Assembly (NCBI GenBank): GCA_033558025.1
Contig: JAUCEF010000016.1
Location: forward strand, 806,001-870,000
Reading direction: 5' to 3'
Origin: Phytophthora sp. 'mugwort'
Lineage: Eukaryota; Oomycota; Peronosporomycetes; Peronosporales; Peronosporaceae
DNA: 64,000 bases
Shown: positions 1-11,104 of the stretch, piece after piece
Numbering within the stretch: the first letter of the stretch is position 1
Layout of the letters: the number at the start of each line of letters is the position of its first letter
Notes under the pieces: model-generated
What the model was told of the DNA's origin: nothing
The model's input: only the letters and a program-made list of their open reading frames with translations
Databases searched by the model: none
Program-made: the position numbers and the translations under genes

Positions 1-3000
1 GAGCCCAAGGTCGGAAAGGTGGAGGCCGTGACAGAGGAGAACCGCATAAAGTCGCTCGAGTCACAGCTGCTCCACTCGCTACACAACTTGACGCAGGAGA
101 CGACAGAGCCGCGTGGCATTGTGTTGCCCTTGTACGACGATCTAGTACCACTGGGACTGTCGTTGATCATGGAATTGCGGTCGCTCGGAGCGTTGTTGCC
201 CGTGGAGATCCCACACTGCGGAGACTTGGACCCAAAAGTTGTGGTGACGATTAAGAAGAAGAGCAAACAGCTCGGACAGGTGAACGTCTATGACGCGTGC
301 GAATTGGCAGCCAAGGAGAAAAGTCTGCTGGATTCCAGGAAGCCGATCTTCTGCAAAGACCTGGACGAGTGTCACGATAAGTTTCGCTCGTTCGATATCA
401 AGGTGTTAGGGGTGATTTACTCGCGGTTTGAAGAGCTGATGCTGCTGGATGCCGATGCGCTGCTGATGCAGAACCCCATGCCGCTGTGGAAGACGGAGAA
501 GTACCAGAAGACTGGCACACTCTTTTTCAACGACCGAATCAGCCAGACCAACACGTCGCTGGGTTATCGCCCAATGTCGCGACTACAGACGACGGATCTT
601 CGTCACTATCTGTCTAATGCCGACGTGAGCATCTTCCGACAGCTCCCGACGATCCCGCGCCAAAAGGCGATGAAAGCGTCGGACATGGCTTTGCCATTTG
701 AACCGAGTGAGATTTTGCTCAATAGCCACGCGTGGAACGGCCGTAGTGGCCACCAAATGGACTCGTCGCTGTTGTTATGGAATAAGAAACGGCAGCCTCG
801 TGCTACGGCTTTATTGGCGTCGTTCGTATCGCTCAATGACGTTGGCCGCCCTCCGTCGCATGGTGACAAGGAGCTCTTTTTCGTGGCTTGTGAACTTGCC
901 GAGACGGAATATTCGTTTTCCGACTACGGTGTAGGTGCTGCTGGAAGCGACTTTAAGGATCATGGTGAGGACAAATCGATTATTTGCGGGCAACCGGCGC
1001 AGTTCTACCCTGTGAAGCCCCAGGACGAGAGTAACGCGAGTTTACTCTATCTGAACTCGGACGCAATCATGGAATACAAGCCCAAGACGCAGCCCATGTA
1101 CTACTCAAAGGCTCGTGCTGCCGACTTGTATCCCGGCTCGTTTAGCGACTGGGAATTGCCGCAAGACTGCCCTTTTGATGTGACCGGTGTGCCGTTGTCA
1201 GACCTACAAGTTCAGCGTATTCTGCTGCGTCAACGCCTCCATGATGTTGCAGTTGAATGGGAGCGCAATGCCTTAATGAGCGAGAATGAAGGTGAACAGA
1301 CCCAAGCAGACGACCTTGCCAACGCAAAGCTTGATGCACTCTTAAAACAATTGTCAGATAGCACGCCATTGGAGGAGGCTACTGTCGCTCCCTTAACGGA
1401 GCCTGCTACTACGACGCCTGCTCCAATATCGCAGGAACCCCAAGCAGTTGAGCAAGCGAACAAATGGGCTGACTTCATAAAGAATTCGAAGGAACGGGCC
1501 GAGCTGGAAAAGAAAATGGAGACGAGGCTGATCCACTCGTTGAACACGCTGAGTCAGCAAACCAGCGTCCCGCGTGGCATCGTGCTCCCGCTGTATAACA
1601 AGATTACGACGCTCGGCGTTTCTCTCATTTTGCAGCTTCGTTCACTGGGCGTGGATCTTCCCATTGAGATCCCACATTGCGGCGATTTCGACGAGGATTA
1701 TGGAGAAACCATCATGAAGAAGAGCGGGCAGCTGGGCGAAGTCTATGTGTACAATGCCTGCAAGCTTGCTGTAACCGCCAAGAGCCTCCTGGACCCCACT
1801 AAACCGTTGTTTTGCAAAGATTTGGACTATTGCCATCGTCGCTACCGAAATTTCGCCATCAAAGTGTTAGGCGTCGTGTACTCGCGCTTTGAGGAGATCA
1901 TGCTCATGGATGCGGATGCATTGCTCTTCCAATCCCCAATGCAACTGTGGGAGACGAACAAATACCAAACGACGGGCACTTTGTTCTTTAATGACCGGAT
2001 TGCTGAGGCCAACTTTTCCATGGGACTCGGTTACCGACCAGCAAACCGCCCAAACATCATGGCAATCGAGGATTACTTGTCCAAGGCTGACGTCGATCTC
2101 TTCCGTAACATTCCAACTCTAACGCGGCCCAATGCATCAGCCGAGCTTATCGCTGCAGACAAATCGACAGTGACGCTGCACTTTCAACCGAGCGAGGGGC
2201 TTCTCAAAAGTCATCCGTGGAATGGCCGCAGCGCACACAGAGTGGATTCGTCGATATTGTTGTGGAACAAGAAGCGGCAGCCACGCGCCACCACAATCTT
2301 GGCTTCCTTTATCTCTCTCAATGATGTATCGCGACCTCCGTCGTATGGTGACAAGGAGCTCTTCTTTGTGGCGTGTGAGCTTGCAGAGACTCAGTACACG
2401 TTTTCGGACTTCGCCACAGGCTCTGCGAGCTCCGACTTCAGGAACAAAGGTGATAACAAATCGATCATTTGCGGTAGTGCAGCTCATCATTTTCCCGAAA
2501 AAACAGACGACACTCCTATTCAAGAAGTGAGTCTGCTCTACATGAACAGCGACTACATTATGCAGTACAAGCCGAAGAAGGCACCCATGTATTATACAGC
2601 GGCGCGCCCGCGTGATTTCTTCCCAGGTACTTTCGAAGAGCGGGAGTTGTTGATGATGTGCCCGTTCGATATCACTGGTGTCGAGTTTTCCGAGGCCGAG
2701 GTACAGCAGATCTACCAGCGTCAGCATTTTTTCGATATCGCAAAGGAATGGGAAGATGCGGCCAAGGAATCGCTTGTTGCTGAGCGTGAGGCAGCAGAAA
2801 CGTTAGTCAATGAGAAACTGGAGCTACTCTGGCATCGGATTAAGGCTGGCCCTCCGCTTGAAGACGCTACTGATCCTCCAGTGGACCCCAACAAAGTGGA
2901 AGAAGAAAAGAAGGCCGCCGAGTTGAAAGCCATGGTGGATGAGCTTCGCGAACAGGAAAAGCAGCTTATCCACACACTGAATCAGATTGCGCAGCAGACA

Positions 3001-5544
3001 ACAGTGAAGCGTGGTATCGTGATTCCAGTGTACGATGGCATTATCAAATTGGCAATTTCATTGATTTTAGAGTTGCGTACAATTGGAATCATGGAACCCG
3101 TCGAGATGCCGCATTGTGGTGATCTGAATCCAGATGTTCAGACAATGTATTTGACGAAGAAGCAGCTGGGCACAATTTGGTTCTACAACGTTTGTGCCAA
3201 GGCAGAAAGAGCGACGAGCGTTATGGACTCGTCTCGGAAGGTCTTTTGCGAAAAGATTGAAGATTGTCACGCAAAGTTCCGCGGTTTCATTATCAAACCG
3301 CTCGCGGTAACGTTTTCAAGATTCGAGGAAATCATGATGATTGACGCTGACACGACGTTCTTTGTGAGCCCCGCAAAGCTCTGGGATTCGGAAAAGTACA
3401 ACAAGACGGGCAATTTCTTAATGCACGACCGGATCAGTCACGAACAGTGGTTTATGGCAGAACGGGTTCCTGGAAAACCTGATGTATCGGTAGAGCAAAA
3501 CTACTTTGCAACCTTTGATGTCAAGCCCTTCCGTTCGCTGCCTACGCTTGAACGCCCAAAGGCCACGCTTACGAACCCGACATCAGTGACGCTGTACTTC
3601 GAGCCTAGCGACTTTCTGCTGAGAAGCCACTCTTTTAACATTCGTGCAGGTCACCAGGTAGACTCGTCTTTGGTCTTGTGGAACAAGAAAAAGCAGCCAC
3701 GCGCTACTGCTATCCTAGCTTCGTTCATTGCGTTGAACGATATTCGTGCTCCTCCATCATATGGAGACAAGGAGTTCTTTTTCTATGCAAGTGAGTTGGC
3801 TGAGACGCAGTACTCATTCTCCGACCATGCCATTGGTGCTGTAGGCACCAAACTGATTGATGGCGGCCCAAAGAACTCGACTTTGTGCGGTGACATGGCT
3901 CAAGTCTTCCCCATTCACCAAGATGGTGTGCCCGACGACGATGTGCCTCTGTTTTACTTCAATAGTGACCGAATTCTGTGGTTCCGACCGAAGACAGAGC
4001 CCGTATACTACATGAAAGCACGGCCTTGGGACTTTTACCCAGGTGCGTTTGGAGAGCGTCAGCAGGAGTGTCCATTTGACATTACAGTTGGGAAGCTTTC
4101 TGAGGAGGAGGAAAGGCACCTGGCAGGACGACAGCACATTTACGACGTGGTTGACGCATGGGATCGTGTTGCGAAAGAGAAACCAGCTAACTTGGACGAC
4201 CAGAATGCTGCGATTGACGAGGTCCTGCGCAAGACAATCGCACAGATGCAAGGAAACAGTCTGGCTGACGTAGCGCCCGCTCCACCCCACGAGAGCAAAC
4301 AGAATGATCAAGTCGAGCGGACGATGCAGATGATGGAGAGGCAGCTTGTATACACCTTGAGCCAGATCACGCAGCGTACTACTACAAAGCGTGGCATCGT
4401 GATGCCTCTTTACGAACCCATTGCTCGGCTTGGTTTCTCGCTCATTTTGGAGCTGCGTGCCATGGGTATCACTTTGCCCATCGAAGTGCCGCACTGCACT
4501 GATCTCAAACCTGAGACCGTCGAATTGATCCGAACGAAGAAAGAGCTTGGTGTGATCCGGGCCTACGACGTCTGCGAGCTTGCTGCGAGCGCCAAAAGTG
4601 TCGTGAATGCTTCTCGCCCAGTGTTTTGCGACGATATTGACGCTTGTCGCGCCAAATTCCAGTCTTTTATGATCAAGCCTCTTGCAGTGACTTACTCACA
4701 GTTTGAAGAGATCTTGATGCTCGACGCTGACACGACCTTCTTCGTCAACCCCACTGTCCTGTTCGACTCGGAGAAGTTCAAAACTACGGGCAACCTCTTA
4801 ATGCACGATCGAATCAGCCACGACTGGTGGTTCATGGCTGAACGCGTAGCTGGAAAGCCTGACGTGTCAGTGGAGCAAAACTACTTCGCGAACTTTGACA
4901 TTACCTCATTCAGACCGCTACCGACACTTGAGCGGCCGAAGGCGGTTGTGGAGAACAAGACGCCCGTGAAGCTGAACTTCGAGCCGAGTGATTTCCTGCT
5001 GAGCAGCCACTCGTTCAACCTCCGCTCAGGTCACCAGGTGGACTCGTCCCTAGTGATGTGGGACAAGAAGCGGCAGCCTCGTGCTACAGCCATTTTGGCA
5101 TCGTTTGTGGCACAGAATGACATTGCCTCGCCTCCGTCCTATGGTGACAAGGAATTGTTCTTCTACGCGAATGAGTTGGCCGAGACGCAGTATTCTTTCT
5201 CTGACCACTCTATCGGAGCTGTTGGTACGATAGTTGAGGATGGAGGCCCCAAAAACTCGACCTTATGTGGTGACATGGCCCAGGTGTTCCCGATCCACCA
5301 GGATGGCGTGGCAGATGACAACATTCCCTTGTTTTACCTCAACAGCGATCGCATCCTGCACTTCAAACCGGACGTGGAGCCTGTGTATTATATGAAAGCA
5401 CGGCCGTGGGCGCACTACCCTGGTGCTTTCGGCAAGCGGCCCCAAGAGTGCCCGTTTAATATCACTCTAGGAAGGTTTGAAAAGTCTCACATCCACCACC
5501 TCGCGGAACGACGGACATTCTGGGAACAGGTGAAGGCCTGGTAA
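1..5544 (+). CDS. Protein with four tandem GT71 (MNN1-like) alpha-mannosyltransferase domains, 5'-truncated by window edge
   Basis: The frame is open from base 1, so the true start lies to the left; the first in-window candidate (base 19) is only GTG. About 1,847 residues are visible, ending at TAA 5542-5544. Four copies of one domain of about 450 residues follow each other. Each opens with RGIV(L/I/M)P(L/V)Y (near nt 115, 1573, 3010, 4390) and PHCGDL or similar, then a DAD sugar-nucleotide/metal motif (LLDADALL, LMDADALL, MIDADTTF, MLDADTTF near nt 445, 1907, 3340, 4717), TG-x-L/F-DRI, HQ/RVDSS and GDKE(L/F)FF. These match the Mannosyl_trans3/GT71 family, whose known members add mannose to glycans in the Golgi. 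Copies 1 and 2 resemble each other, as do 3 and 4. Charged linkers rich in E/K/A separate them. Any signal anchor would lie outside the window. Substrate and whether all four domains are active are unknown. The gene converges on RTF1; the 297-bp gap holds a short TG repeat. Confidence 0.85.
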   Translation, partial: EPKVGKVEAVTEENRIKSLESQLLHSLHNLTQETTEPRGIVLPLYDDLVPLGLSLIMELRSLGALLPVEIPHCGDLDPKVVVTIKKKSKQLGQVNVYDACELAAKEKSLLDSRKPIFCKDLDECHDKFRSFDIKVLGVIYSRFEELMLLDADALLMQNPMPLWKTEKYQKTGTLFFNDRISQTNTSLGYRPMSRLQTTDLRHYLSNADVSIFRQLPTIPRQKAMKASDMALPFEPSEILLNSHAWNGRSGHQMDSSLLLWNKKRQPRATALLASFVSLNDVGRPPSHGDKELFFVACELAETEYSFSDYGVGAAGSDFKDHGEDKSIICGQPAQFYPVKPQDESNASLLYLNSDAIMEYKPKTQPMYYSKARAADLYPGSFSDWELPQDCPFDVTGVPLSDLQVQRILLRQRLHDVAVEWERNALMSENEGEQTQADDLANAKLDALLKQLSDSTPLEEATVAPLTEPATTTPAPISQEPQAVEQANKWADFIKNSKERAELEKKMETRLIHSLNTLSQQTSVPRGIVLPLYNKITTLGVSLILQLRSLGVDLPIEIPHCGDFDEDYGETIMKKSGQLGEVYVYNACKLAVTAKSLLDPTKPLFCKDLDYCHRRYRNFAIKVLGVVYSRFEEIMLMDADALLFQSPMQLWETNKYQTTGTLFFNDRIAEANFSMGLGYRPANRPNIMAIEDYLSKADVDLFRNIPTLTRPNASAELIAADKSTVTLHFQPSEGLLKSHPWNGRSAHRVDSSILLWNKKRQPRATTILASFISLNDVSRPPSYGDKELFFVACELAETQYTFSDFATGSASSDFRNKGDNKSIICGSAAHHFPEKTDDTPIQEVSLLYMNSDYIMQYKPKKAPMYYTAARPRDFFPGTFEERELLMMCPFDITGVEFSEAEVQQIYQRQHFFDIAKEWEDAAKESLVAEREAAETLVNEKLELLWHRIKAGPPLEDATDPPVDPNKVEEEKKAAELKAMVDELREQEKQLIHTLNQIAQQTTVKRGIVIPVYDGIIKLAISLILELRTIGIMEPVEMPHCGDLNPDVQTMYLTKKQLGTIWFYNVCAKAERATSVMDSSRKVFCEKIEDCHAKFRGFIIKPLAVTFSRFEEIMMIDADTTFFVSPAKLWDSEKYNKTGNFLMHDRISHEQWFMAERVPGKPDVSVEQNYFATFDVKPFRSLPTLERPKATLTNPTSVTLYFEPSDFLLRSHSFNIRAGHQVDSSLVLWNKKKQPRATAILASFIALNDIRAPPSYGDKEFFFYASELAETQYSFSDHAIGAVGTKLIDGGPKNSTLCGDMAQVFPIHQDGVPDDDVPLFYFNSDRILWFRPKTEPVYYMKARPWDFYPGAFGERQQECPFDITVGKLSEEEERHLAGRQHIYDVVDAWDRVAKEKPANLDDQNAAIDEVLRKTIAQMQGNSLADVAPAPPHESKQNDQVERTMQMMERQLVYTLSQITQRTTTKRGIVMPLYEPIARLGFSLILELRAMGITLPIEVPHCTDLKPETVELIRTKKELGVIRAYDVCELAASAKSVVNASRPVFCDDIDACRAKFQSFMIKPLAVTYSQFEEILMLDADTTFFVNPTVLFDSEKFKTTGNLLMHDRISHDWWFMAERVAGKPDVSVEQNYFANFDITSFRPLPTLERPKAVVENKTPVKLNFEPSDFLLSSHSFNLRSGHQVDSSLVMWDKKRQPRATAILASFVAQNDIASPPSYGDKELFFYANELAETQYSFSDHSIGAVGTIVEDGGPKNSTLCGDMAQVFPIHQDGVADDNIPLFYLNSDRILHFKPDVEPVYYMKARPWAHYPGAFGKRPQECPFNITLGRFEKSHIHHLAERRTFWEQVKAW

Positions 5545-5841
5545 ATCTGAGTGATTAAGATAGAGGAGAATGACTATAGACTACAGAGCTGTAGCTCTAT
5601 ATTGTGTGTGTGTGTGCTACGACCTACCCACCAAATTTAGGGATGGTATTAAAGTGGGGGCACCACCCCGCAACGTTCCAATCATTCACGTAGTGTTAAC
5701 ACTGGCACATTGGCTTTCATCTAAGTAGTGTGAATTTTTGTTTGCTTTTTATCCAAAATCTACGCGATGTAAGGTACGGTGCCCTCTGCTAAACTACCGG
5801 AGCGTTCGTCGTAAATCCATTTTGCCATCGTATTGCGTCGC

Positions 5842-8142
5842 TTATTGAGCCACACGCCGCTTCTTGACGCGGTCGAAGTACTCCTTCACAGTGATGCCCT
5901 TGCGTGAGGCCTTCACTTTTTCCGAGACGACAGTCTTGTCCTTCTTCTCCTTCATGATCTCTGCCGGTGAACGCAGGGTCATCCATGAGCCGTCATCATC
6001 CTTGATACGAATCGTAGCGTTCGCCATCTCCTGTACATTCGTGGGGGCTGCACCCACAAACTCTACTTGGCCCTCACGCTCCTTGCGCTTGGCTGCTAGA
6101 CGCTCGGCATCCTTTTGCTTGCGCTCCTGCTGCTTGGCCAAGAGGCGGTCAATATCGATCTCTAGACCTTCTGTAGCCTTCTTCTCTCCGACGCCCTTGA
6201 CCTTGTCTAACAGATCATCAGGAAGTGCCTCTACCACGTGCAGTTTGTTCGAGGTCATGACCCGGCCGTCTCTAAGTTTAATAAGCTTGCCCTCTGTCAA
6301 GTTCTTCTCCAGCTTGTCCTTGGACATGTACATGGTCATCTGGTTTGCCCGCACGAACTGCAGACGCTCTGCGCTCGTCATCTTCAGGTTCATGGCATCG
6401 TTCAGCTCCTGAGCGTGGAGATCCTGCTGGATGTTGGCCTCGCGGTTGCGACGGTTGATCTCGTTGATGCGGAGAACGTCATCTGAGTTGTGCTTCTTTC
6501 GCTCCTCGTTTTTGGCCAGCAATTTTTGCAGTCGCTCCTCAAGCACCACCGCTTTCTCGAAATTCTTCATGTCCTGAGCAGCACGCAGATCGCGTTCCAA
6601 ACGAACTCTCTGCACACCCAGCGACACGGTAGAAAGACCTACAGCCTGCTTACGCCTCACCATCTCGTCCACTTCAGCCTCTGTATAGTTGTGCTGTGTA
6701 ACCATCTTCTTCTTCATCGAAAACAAGCGCTTGACTTCACCATGCGTGGGGAAGTGGAGGCGTTCTTTGTTCATCACAGCTCTCCACAATAAGAACTCGC
6801 GCTCACGCAGCGAATGACCTGAAATACCGTTCAGCTTCCACTCGCGCTTGCTCTTGCCGAATGCGCAGATAATCCCCGTGTGCGTCGACTCGCCGCAGAA
6901 TGTGTAGCTACGTGCCAACTTGCAGACATTCACTACCTCACAGAAGCGATAGATCATCTCACCGTCAACCATCTCGATCGGGACGCGCACGAACACACCG
7001 CGCACCAGCTGCGGGAAAAATGGCTCGAAGAAGTGCTTCTCAAAGAAAGCCCTCCTCTTCAGCAGGTAGTAGTTGGCCTGATCCCAGTTCACAGGCACGT
7101 TCTCCTCCTGTGGAATAGCTGCCAATTCCTCCTCATCTGTAGTTTTCGCCGTAGCCAAATCCGTCGCCTTCGACTTCTTCGGCTTGCGTCCATCACTGTC
7201 TTCATCACTATAGTCGTCCTCATCGTCCCCATGACTGCGACGTCGTCCAGTGCCAGCACGCTGCAGTTCCCTACGTCGGCGTCTCTTCTCGGCCAGATCC
7301 CGTCCACTCCTACTACTTCCCTCCTCCTCCGAGCTGTCGTCATCTCCAAATCTGTTGCTCAAAATCGAGCGGCTCTTGTCACTCGACTTGTTGGCCTTCA
7401 AATTGTGTAGCGCCTCCTTGCGGCGGTCGCTGTCCCTGCTGCGTCCCCCACGCCGCATAGACGGCAGATCCTCCTCCTGCTCCTCGTCTTCCTCCGAAAA
7501 CCCGTCCTCGCCCTTGCCCTGGCTGGCAGCGAGTCTCTTCTTGAGCTCGCGTTCCTTGTTGCGCTGTTCTTTGGCCTCGTATTTCTCCAGCAGGCGCTTC
7601 TCCTTCTCCACCTCCGTGAGTCCAGCCACGTCGGCGTCGTCGTCGTCCTCCTCTTCCTCTTCCTCCTTAATGAGGAGCTTGCCGCGCCGCTTCCTCCCAC
7701 CGGCTTCGCCCTCGTCATCTGCCTCCGCTTCTGCCTCGGCCTTAGCCTGTACCTGCGCCTCCTTCTTGACCGCCTTATTGCTGCTCCGGTTCTTCCTTTT
7801 AGCAGGCGCCTTGGGCTTCTTGGGCGCGGGCGAGCGTCTCTTCTTGAGCTTCTTCTTCGGCGCGGACGAGTCTGAGACCGAGCCGGAGGCATCTGATCCC
7901 GAACCTGATCCCGAACCTGACCCGCTGCCCGAACCTGATCCCGAGCCGCTGCCTGATCCCGAACCACTACCCGAGTCGGAGCCGCTGCCTGATCCCGAAC
8001 CACTACCCGATTCGGAGCCGCTGCCACTGCCCGAGCCGCTACCTGAGCCCGAGCCGGAGCCCGAGCGGGAGCTCACCGAGCCCGAGGCGCTTGAATGACC
8101 GTCATCCGACTCGTCGCTGCTCTCCACCACCTTCTTGGCCAT
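5842..8142 (-). CDS. RTF1: RTF1 homologue, Paf1 complex subunit with Plus3 domain
   Basis: A 766-residue protein from ATG 8142 ([14 protein letters not shown]); the frame extends five codons upstream only through a GTG. The N-terminus is a low-complexity SG/SD/SE tract (about residues 24-86), then K/R- and E/D-rich stretches. [20 protein letters not shown] segment near residue 175 resembles the histone-modification region of Rtf1. The Plus3 domain covers about residues 350-500 ([19 protein letters not shown], then [26 protein letters not shown]-like LHFPTHGEV). The C-terminal third is helical and highly charged, as in the family. Known role: Rtf1 works in the nucleus on elongating RNA polymerase II; Plus3 binds phosphorylated Spt5, and the N-terminal module stimulates H2B ubiquitylation. 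The gene is divergent from CEP104 with 215 bp between start codons. I see no intron. Identity is firm; the exact N-terminus is less so. Confidence 0.93.
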   Translation of the reverse strand: MAKKVVESSDESDDGHSSASGSVSSRSGSGSGSGSGSGSGSGSESGSGSGSGSGSDSGSGSGSGSGSGSGSGSGSGSGSGSGSDASGSVSDSSAPKKKLKKRRSPAPKKPKAPAKRKNRSSNKAVKKEAQVQAKAEAEAEADDEGEAGGRKRRGKLLIKEEEEEEDDDDADVAGLTEVEKEKRLLEKYEAKEQRNKERELKKRLAASQGKGEDGFSEEDEEQEEDLPSMRRGGRSRDSDRRKEALHNLKANKSSDKSRSILSNRFGDDDSSEEEGSSRSGRDLAEKRRRRRELQRAGTGRRRSHGDDEDDYSDEDSDGRKPKKSKATDLATAKTTDEEELAAIPQEENVPVNWDQANYYLLKRRAFFEKHFFEPFFPQLVRGVFVRVPIEMVDGEMIYRFCEVVNVCKLARSYTFCGESTHTGIICAFGKSKREWKLNGISGHSLREREFLLWRAVMNKERLHFPTHGEVKRLFSMKKKMVTQHNYTEAEVDEMVRRKQAVGLSTVSLGVQRVRLERDLRAAQDMKNFEKAVVLEERLQKLLAKNEERKKHNSDDVLRINEINRRNREANIQQDLHAQELNDAMNLKMTSAERLQFVRANQMTMYMSKDKLEKNLTEGKLIKLRDGRVMTSNKLHVVEALPDDLLDKVKGVGEKKATEGLEIDIDRLLAKQQERKQKDAERLAAKRKEREGQVEFVGAAPTNVQEMANATIRIKDDDGSWMTLRSPAEIMKEKKDKTVVSEKVKASRKGITVKEYFDRVKKRRVAQ
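7862..8085 (-). repeat. Coding minisatellite encoding the Ser-Gly tract of RTF1
   Basis: Imperfect repeats of a GATCCCGAACC-type unit (plus-strand reading) encode [12 protein letters not shown] in RTF1. Inside it a 36-bp unit is duplicated in tandem: copies begin at 7943 and 7979 and differ at one base. Such arrays usually vary in length between strains. Confidence 0.85.
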
Positions 8143-8357
8143 GTCCGAGAACTTCACTCCTGGGGGCTCGGCTTACTACGCGGGCAAGTTGACGACTGAT
8201 AGGACCCTGTCCTCTGGGGGGCACGGATGAAGCTAGCAGTGGGTATACCATACCCAGATCCAGTTCAAGAAGAGTGATGATCGATTCCTCTAGTGACACG
8301 TCCTTAGAGCGAGGGACTCCGCACGCGCGACGGGTCGAGGGTTCAACGGAGCTGACC
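8143..8357. promoter_or_regulatory. Short divergent promoter region between RTF1 and CEP104
   Basis: Only 215 bp separate the two divergent start codons, so both promoters and 5' UTRs must overlap or lie close together here. No clear TATA box or named element was recognised. The assignment rests on gene geometry alone. Confidence 0.5.
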
Positions 8358-10903
8358 ATGAGCAAACTGCGCTTCTCCGTGGCAGCGTGCACGAGCGAGG
8401 ACGCGGCATCTCCGGCCTCCGAGCTGGACGAGCATACGGCCAGCAGCAAGGGTTATATGACGGCCAAGTATAAAAAAACTACTATAATTGCATGTTGCGT
8501 TGCTTCCAACACTAACGAACGGAAACTACCCTTTTGCCTCTGCGCAGGAACTGCCCATACCCTCAGGAACTGGTACTCCAGCTACGGGATGGCCTCTGTC
8601 GAGTGACTCAAGTACAGCTGCTGTCCCACCAGACCCACATCGCCACCAAGATGGAGCTCTTCGTCTCGAAAAGCCTTTCGCTCGACGGAGACGCCGCTAG
8701 GTTCAGTCGCCTCGGGTTCCTCACGCTCAAGTCCAATACCGAGAGCAGATACATGGCGAGGGAGTTAAAGACCGTGCACATCGACCAGGAGGCGTCGCTA
8801 CTGAAGCTGCGCATCCACGCGTGCCACGTGAACGAGCACAACCTGTACAACCAGGTGGGCATCATGGCCATTAACTTGTGCGGGGAACCGCTCGGACTGC
8901 TGCCCAGCCACTCGACGGACGAATCCGTAGGCGCTAAGCCAAGACACAAGCAGAGCAGCAACAGACCCGGGGACTTGAGCTTCGACATGAGGTTCGACGC
9001 CAAGACAGCGACTAGGATCCGCGAGATTCAAGTGGCCAAGGATCAGGCCGTGGCCAACGAGGACTATGATCAGGCCAAAAGACTCAAGCAGATCGAAGAA
9101 CAGTTAAAGAGCATCGGACTGCAACTTGCCAGACTCGAGGCGCAGAAGAGAGAAGCCGTGACCAATGAGGATTATGACCTGGCCAAGAAGATCAAGCACG
9201 AGATCGGCATGCTGGAGGCCTCGGTGGGCAGTAACGAGACGCAACCGATCTTACCGATCCCGACGGTAGCGCCGTCTCCGTCGAGAAGCCAAGTGCTGCC
9301 GCGGATTGGAGTGATGCAGCGCCCGTCGTCGAACTTTTCGCCCAGAGATATGTATCCGGACGAGCAGCCGCTGGTAGCCAAGAGCGGAAGTTTATATGGG
9401 GACGGGAGTGGATCATTGCGCCAATCTGCCCAAGGCGGATTCCCTGGTTGTAGTGAGCAGGATCCAGCCAGTGTTGCCGATTTTGCTGACCAGGAAGAAG
9501 ACGAGGACGGTGGGTCGAACCCGCACTTCAGAGGCATCCCGGACGCTGAGAACTTGCCCGATCCGGACGAAATACCGCCAGCACTAGCCAAGGAGAGTGA
9601 GGAGCTTATCGCCGTTATTGGTCCCTTCTTCACGCGTTGTGTCTACAGCAACTTGTGGAACCACCGTGACGCTGCAATTCGCAAGGTTACCATGGAGATG
9701 GATAATTACTCTGTTGAACCGATGCGGTTACTGGAGGTGTGCTCCACCCTTGCGCAAAGTGGCGCTGGAGATCGCATTGCTCAAGTCGCACTTTCGGCTT
9801 TCGGTCTGCTGGACCGAATGGTGTCTTTTGGCGCGCGTATTCGCCGTGACGATATGTGCCGGATCGTAAGTCTTGTATTGTGTCAACCTGCTTCTCTGTC
9901 TTTAGTGTGACTAACCGTTTGATGATTGCGCCTTCGTATACAGCTCGGCAACAGCATGACCCAGTTGGTGAACAAGCTTGGAGAATCTCAGCCCAAGGTT
10001 CGCGACGAAGCTGCGGCAGTACTCGGACGACTAGCGGCCACAAAGAACGTAGGCGTGGCTTTCGTGACCTCACATCTCACAAAGCGCTCCAAGAAACCGC
10101 TCGGACTCAAACTTTTGCTAGGCCGGTTGCTTGTGCTGAAGAAACTTTTGTCCGAATTCGAGCCGCTCCCAGATTCCGACTTTTCGGTAGCTGGCATCAT
10201 GGGATTCCTCGAAGACTGTAACTGCCTGGCACATCAGAGTCGGGAGATCCGTGACGCCTCAAAGGAGATCACTGTGTCACTGTACCTCGTCGTTGGCGAC
10301 GAGATCGAAGGCTACTTGAAATCACTTCGGCCAAGGCAGCTAGAAGAGTACCAAGCGGCGTTTGAAGCGGCAGAAACAGCGAAAGTGTCAAGCCGTCGTG
10401 GCGGCGGTGCTGGAGGTGGAGGTAGCAATGGCAGCATCTCTCGACGAGACGAGAAGCCCCACGAGGTCCAAGCCCAGTTTGAGAACGAAGTCGAGGCTGC
10501 TGGCAGCGAAGACGAGGGATCGGTGGACGAATATACGTGCCCATTCTGTGGTGTCGTGGATGAGAAGTTTGACTCCGACTACCTCGATCAGCACTTCTGG
10601 GCATCTTGCAAAATGCTAACGCCGTGTAAGATGTGTGGTCAGGTGGTTGAGATCTCAACATTGAATGAGCATCTTCTGACTGAGTGCGAGATGCAGCAGA
10701 ATCACCGCGAATGCCCACGTTGCGGAGAAGCTATTACTACCAAATTCTATGAGCGGCACGTGTCCCTCAATGATTGTCCGCCTCGTGCACCATTGAATAG
10801 CGCCAACCGCTGCCCACTCTGCCACGACGACATCGCCTCGGGCAAGAAAGGTTGGCGACGTCACTTGCTCGAAGAGGGCTGCCCAAATAATCCACGAAGC
10901 TAG
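8358..10903 (+). CDS. CEP104: CEP104/FAP256 homologue, centriole and ciliary-tip protein (three exons)
   Basis: Exons 8358-8467, 8548-9865 and 9944-10903 join in phase to 795 residues. Intron 1 (80 nt) is GTATAA..GCGCAG; intron 2 (78 nt) is GTAAGT..ATACAG with CTAAC near 9911. The first splice restores KNCPYPQELVLQL, which lines up with the QFPQEIVLQM region of animal CEP104. In order: an N-terminal beta-sandwich (about 1-160, with YNQVGIMAIN), a helical EDYDxAKxxK repeat coiled coil (about 186-261, two EDYD copies), a TOG array (about 380-605), a G/S linker, and a C-terminal zinc-finger array (about 673-793: CPFC, CKMC, CPRC, CPLC pairs with downstream His/Cys). Known role: tubulin binding at the tips of centrioles and cilia. 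That suits a zoospore-forming organism. The protein is somewhat shorter than the human one (925 residues). The start ATG is inferred from similarity of the following residues. Confidence 0.92.
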
Positions 10904-11104
10904 AATGGCGTAGAAGACCTCAGAATTATGAACAACACGGAAGAGTGATGAAGAACAGGGGCTATTCGGTCTCGGAACGATATATGCTATGCTCTGTGCT
11001 CGTTTTACTGATCGACGTCTATACTGTCTCGAGAGCCGCGATAAGGGATGGTCTGGTATGTGCGCAAGGTTCGAGACCGCGGATGGAAAGTGGGAAGTTT
11101 TGGT

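Noticed and set aside
7250..8098. Long plus-strand open frame rich in PEPDPEP
   Set aside because: Antisense shadow of the RTF1 Ser-Gly repeat; no independent start context or domain.
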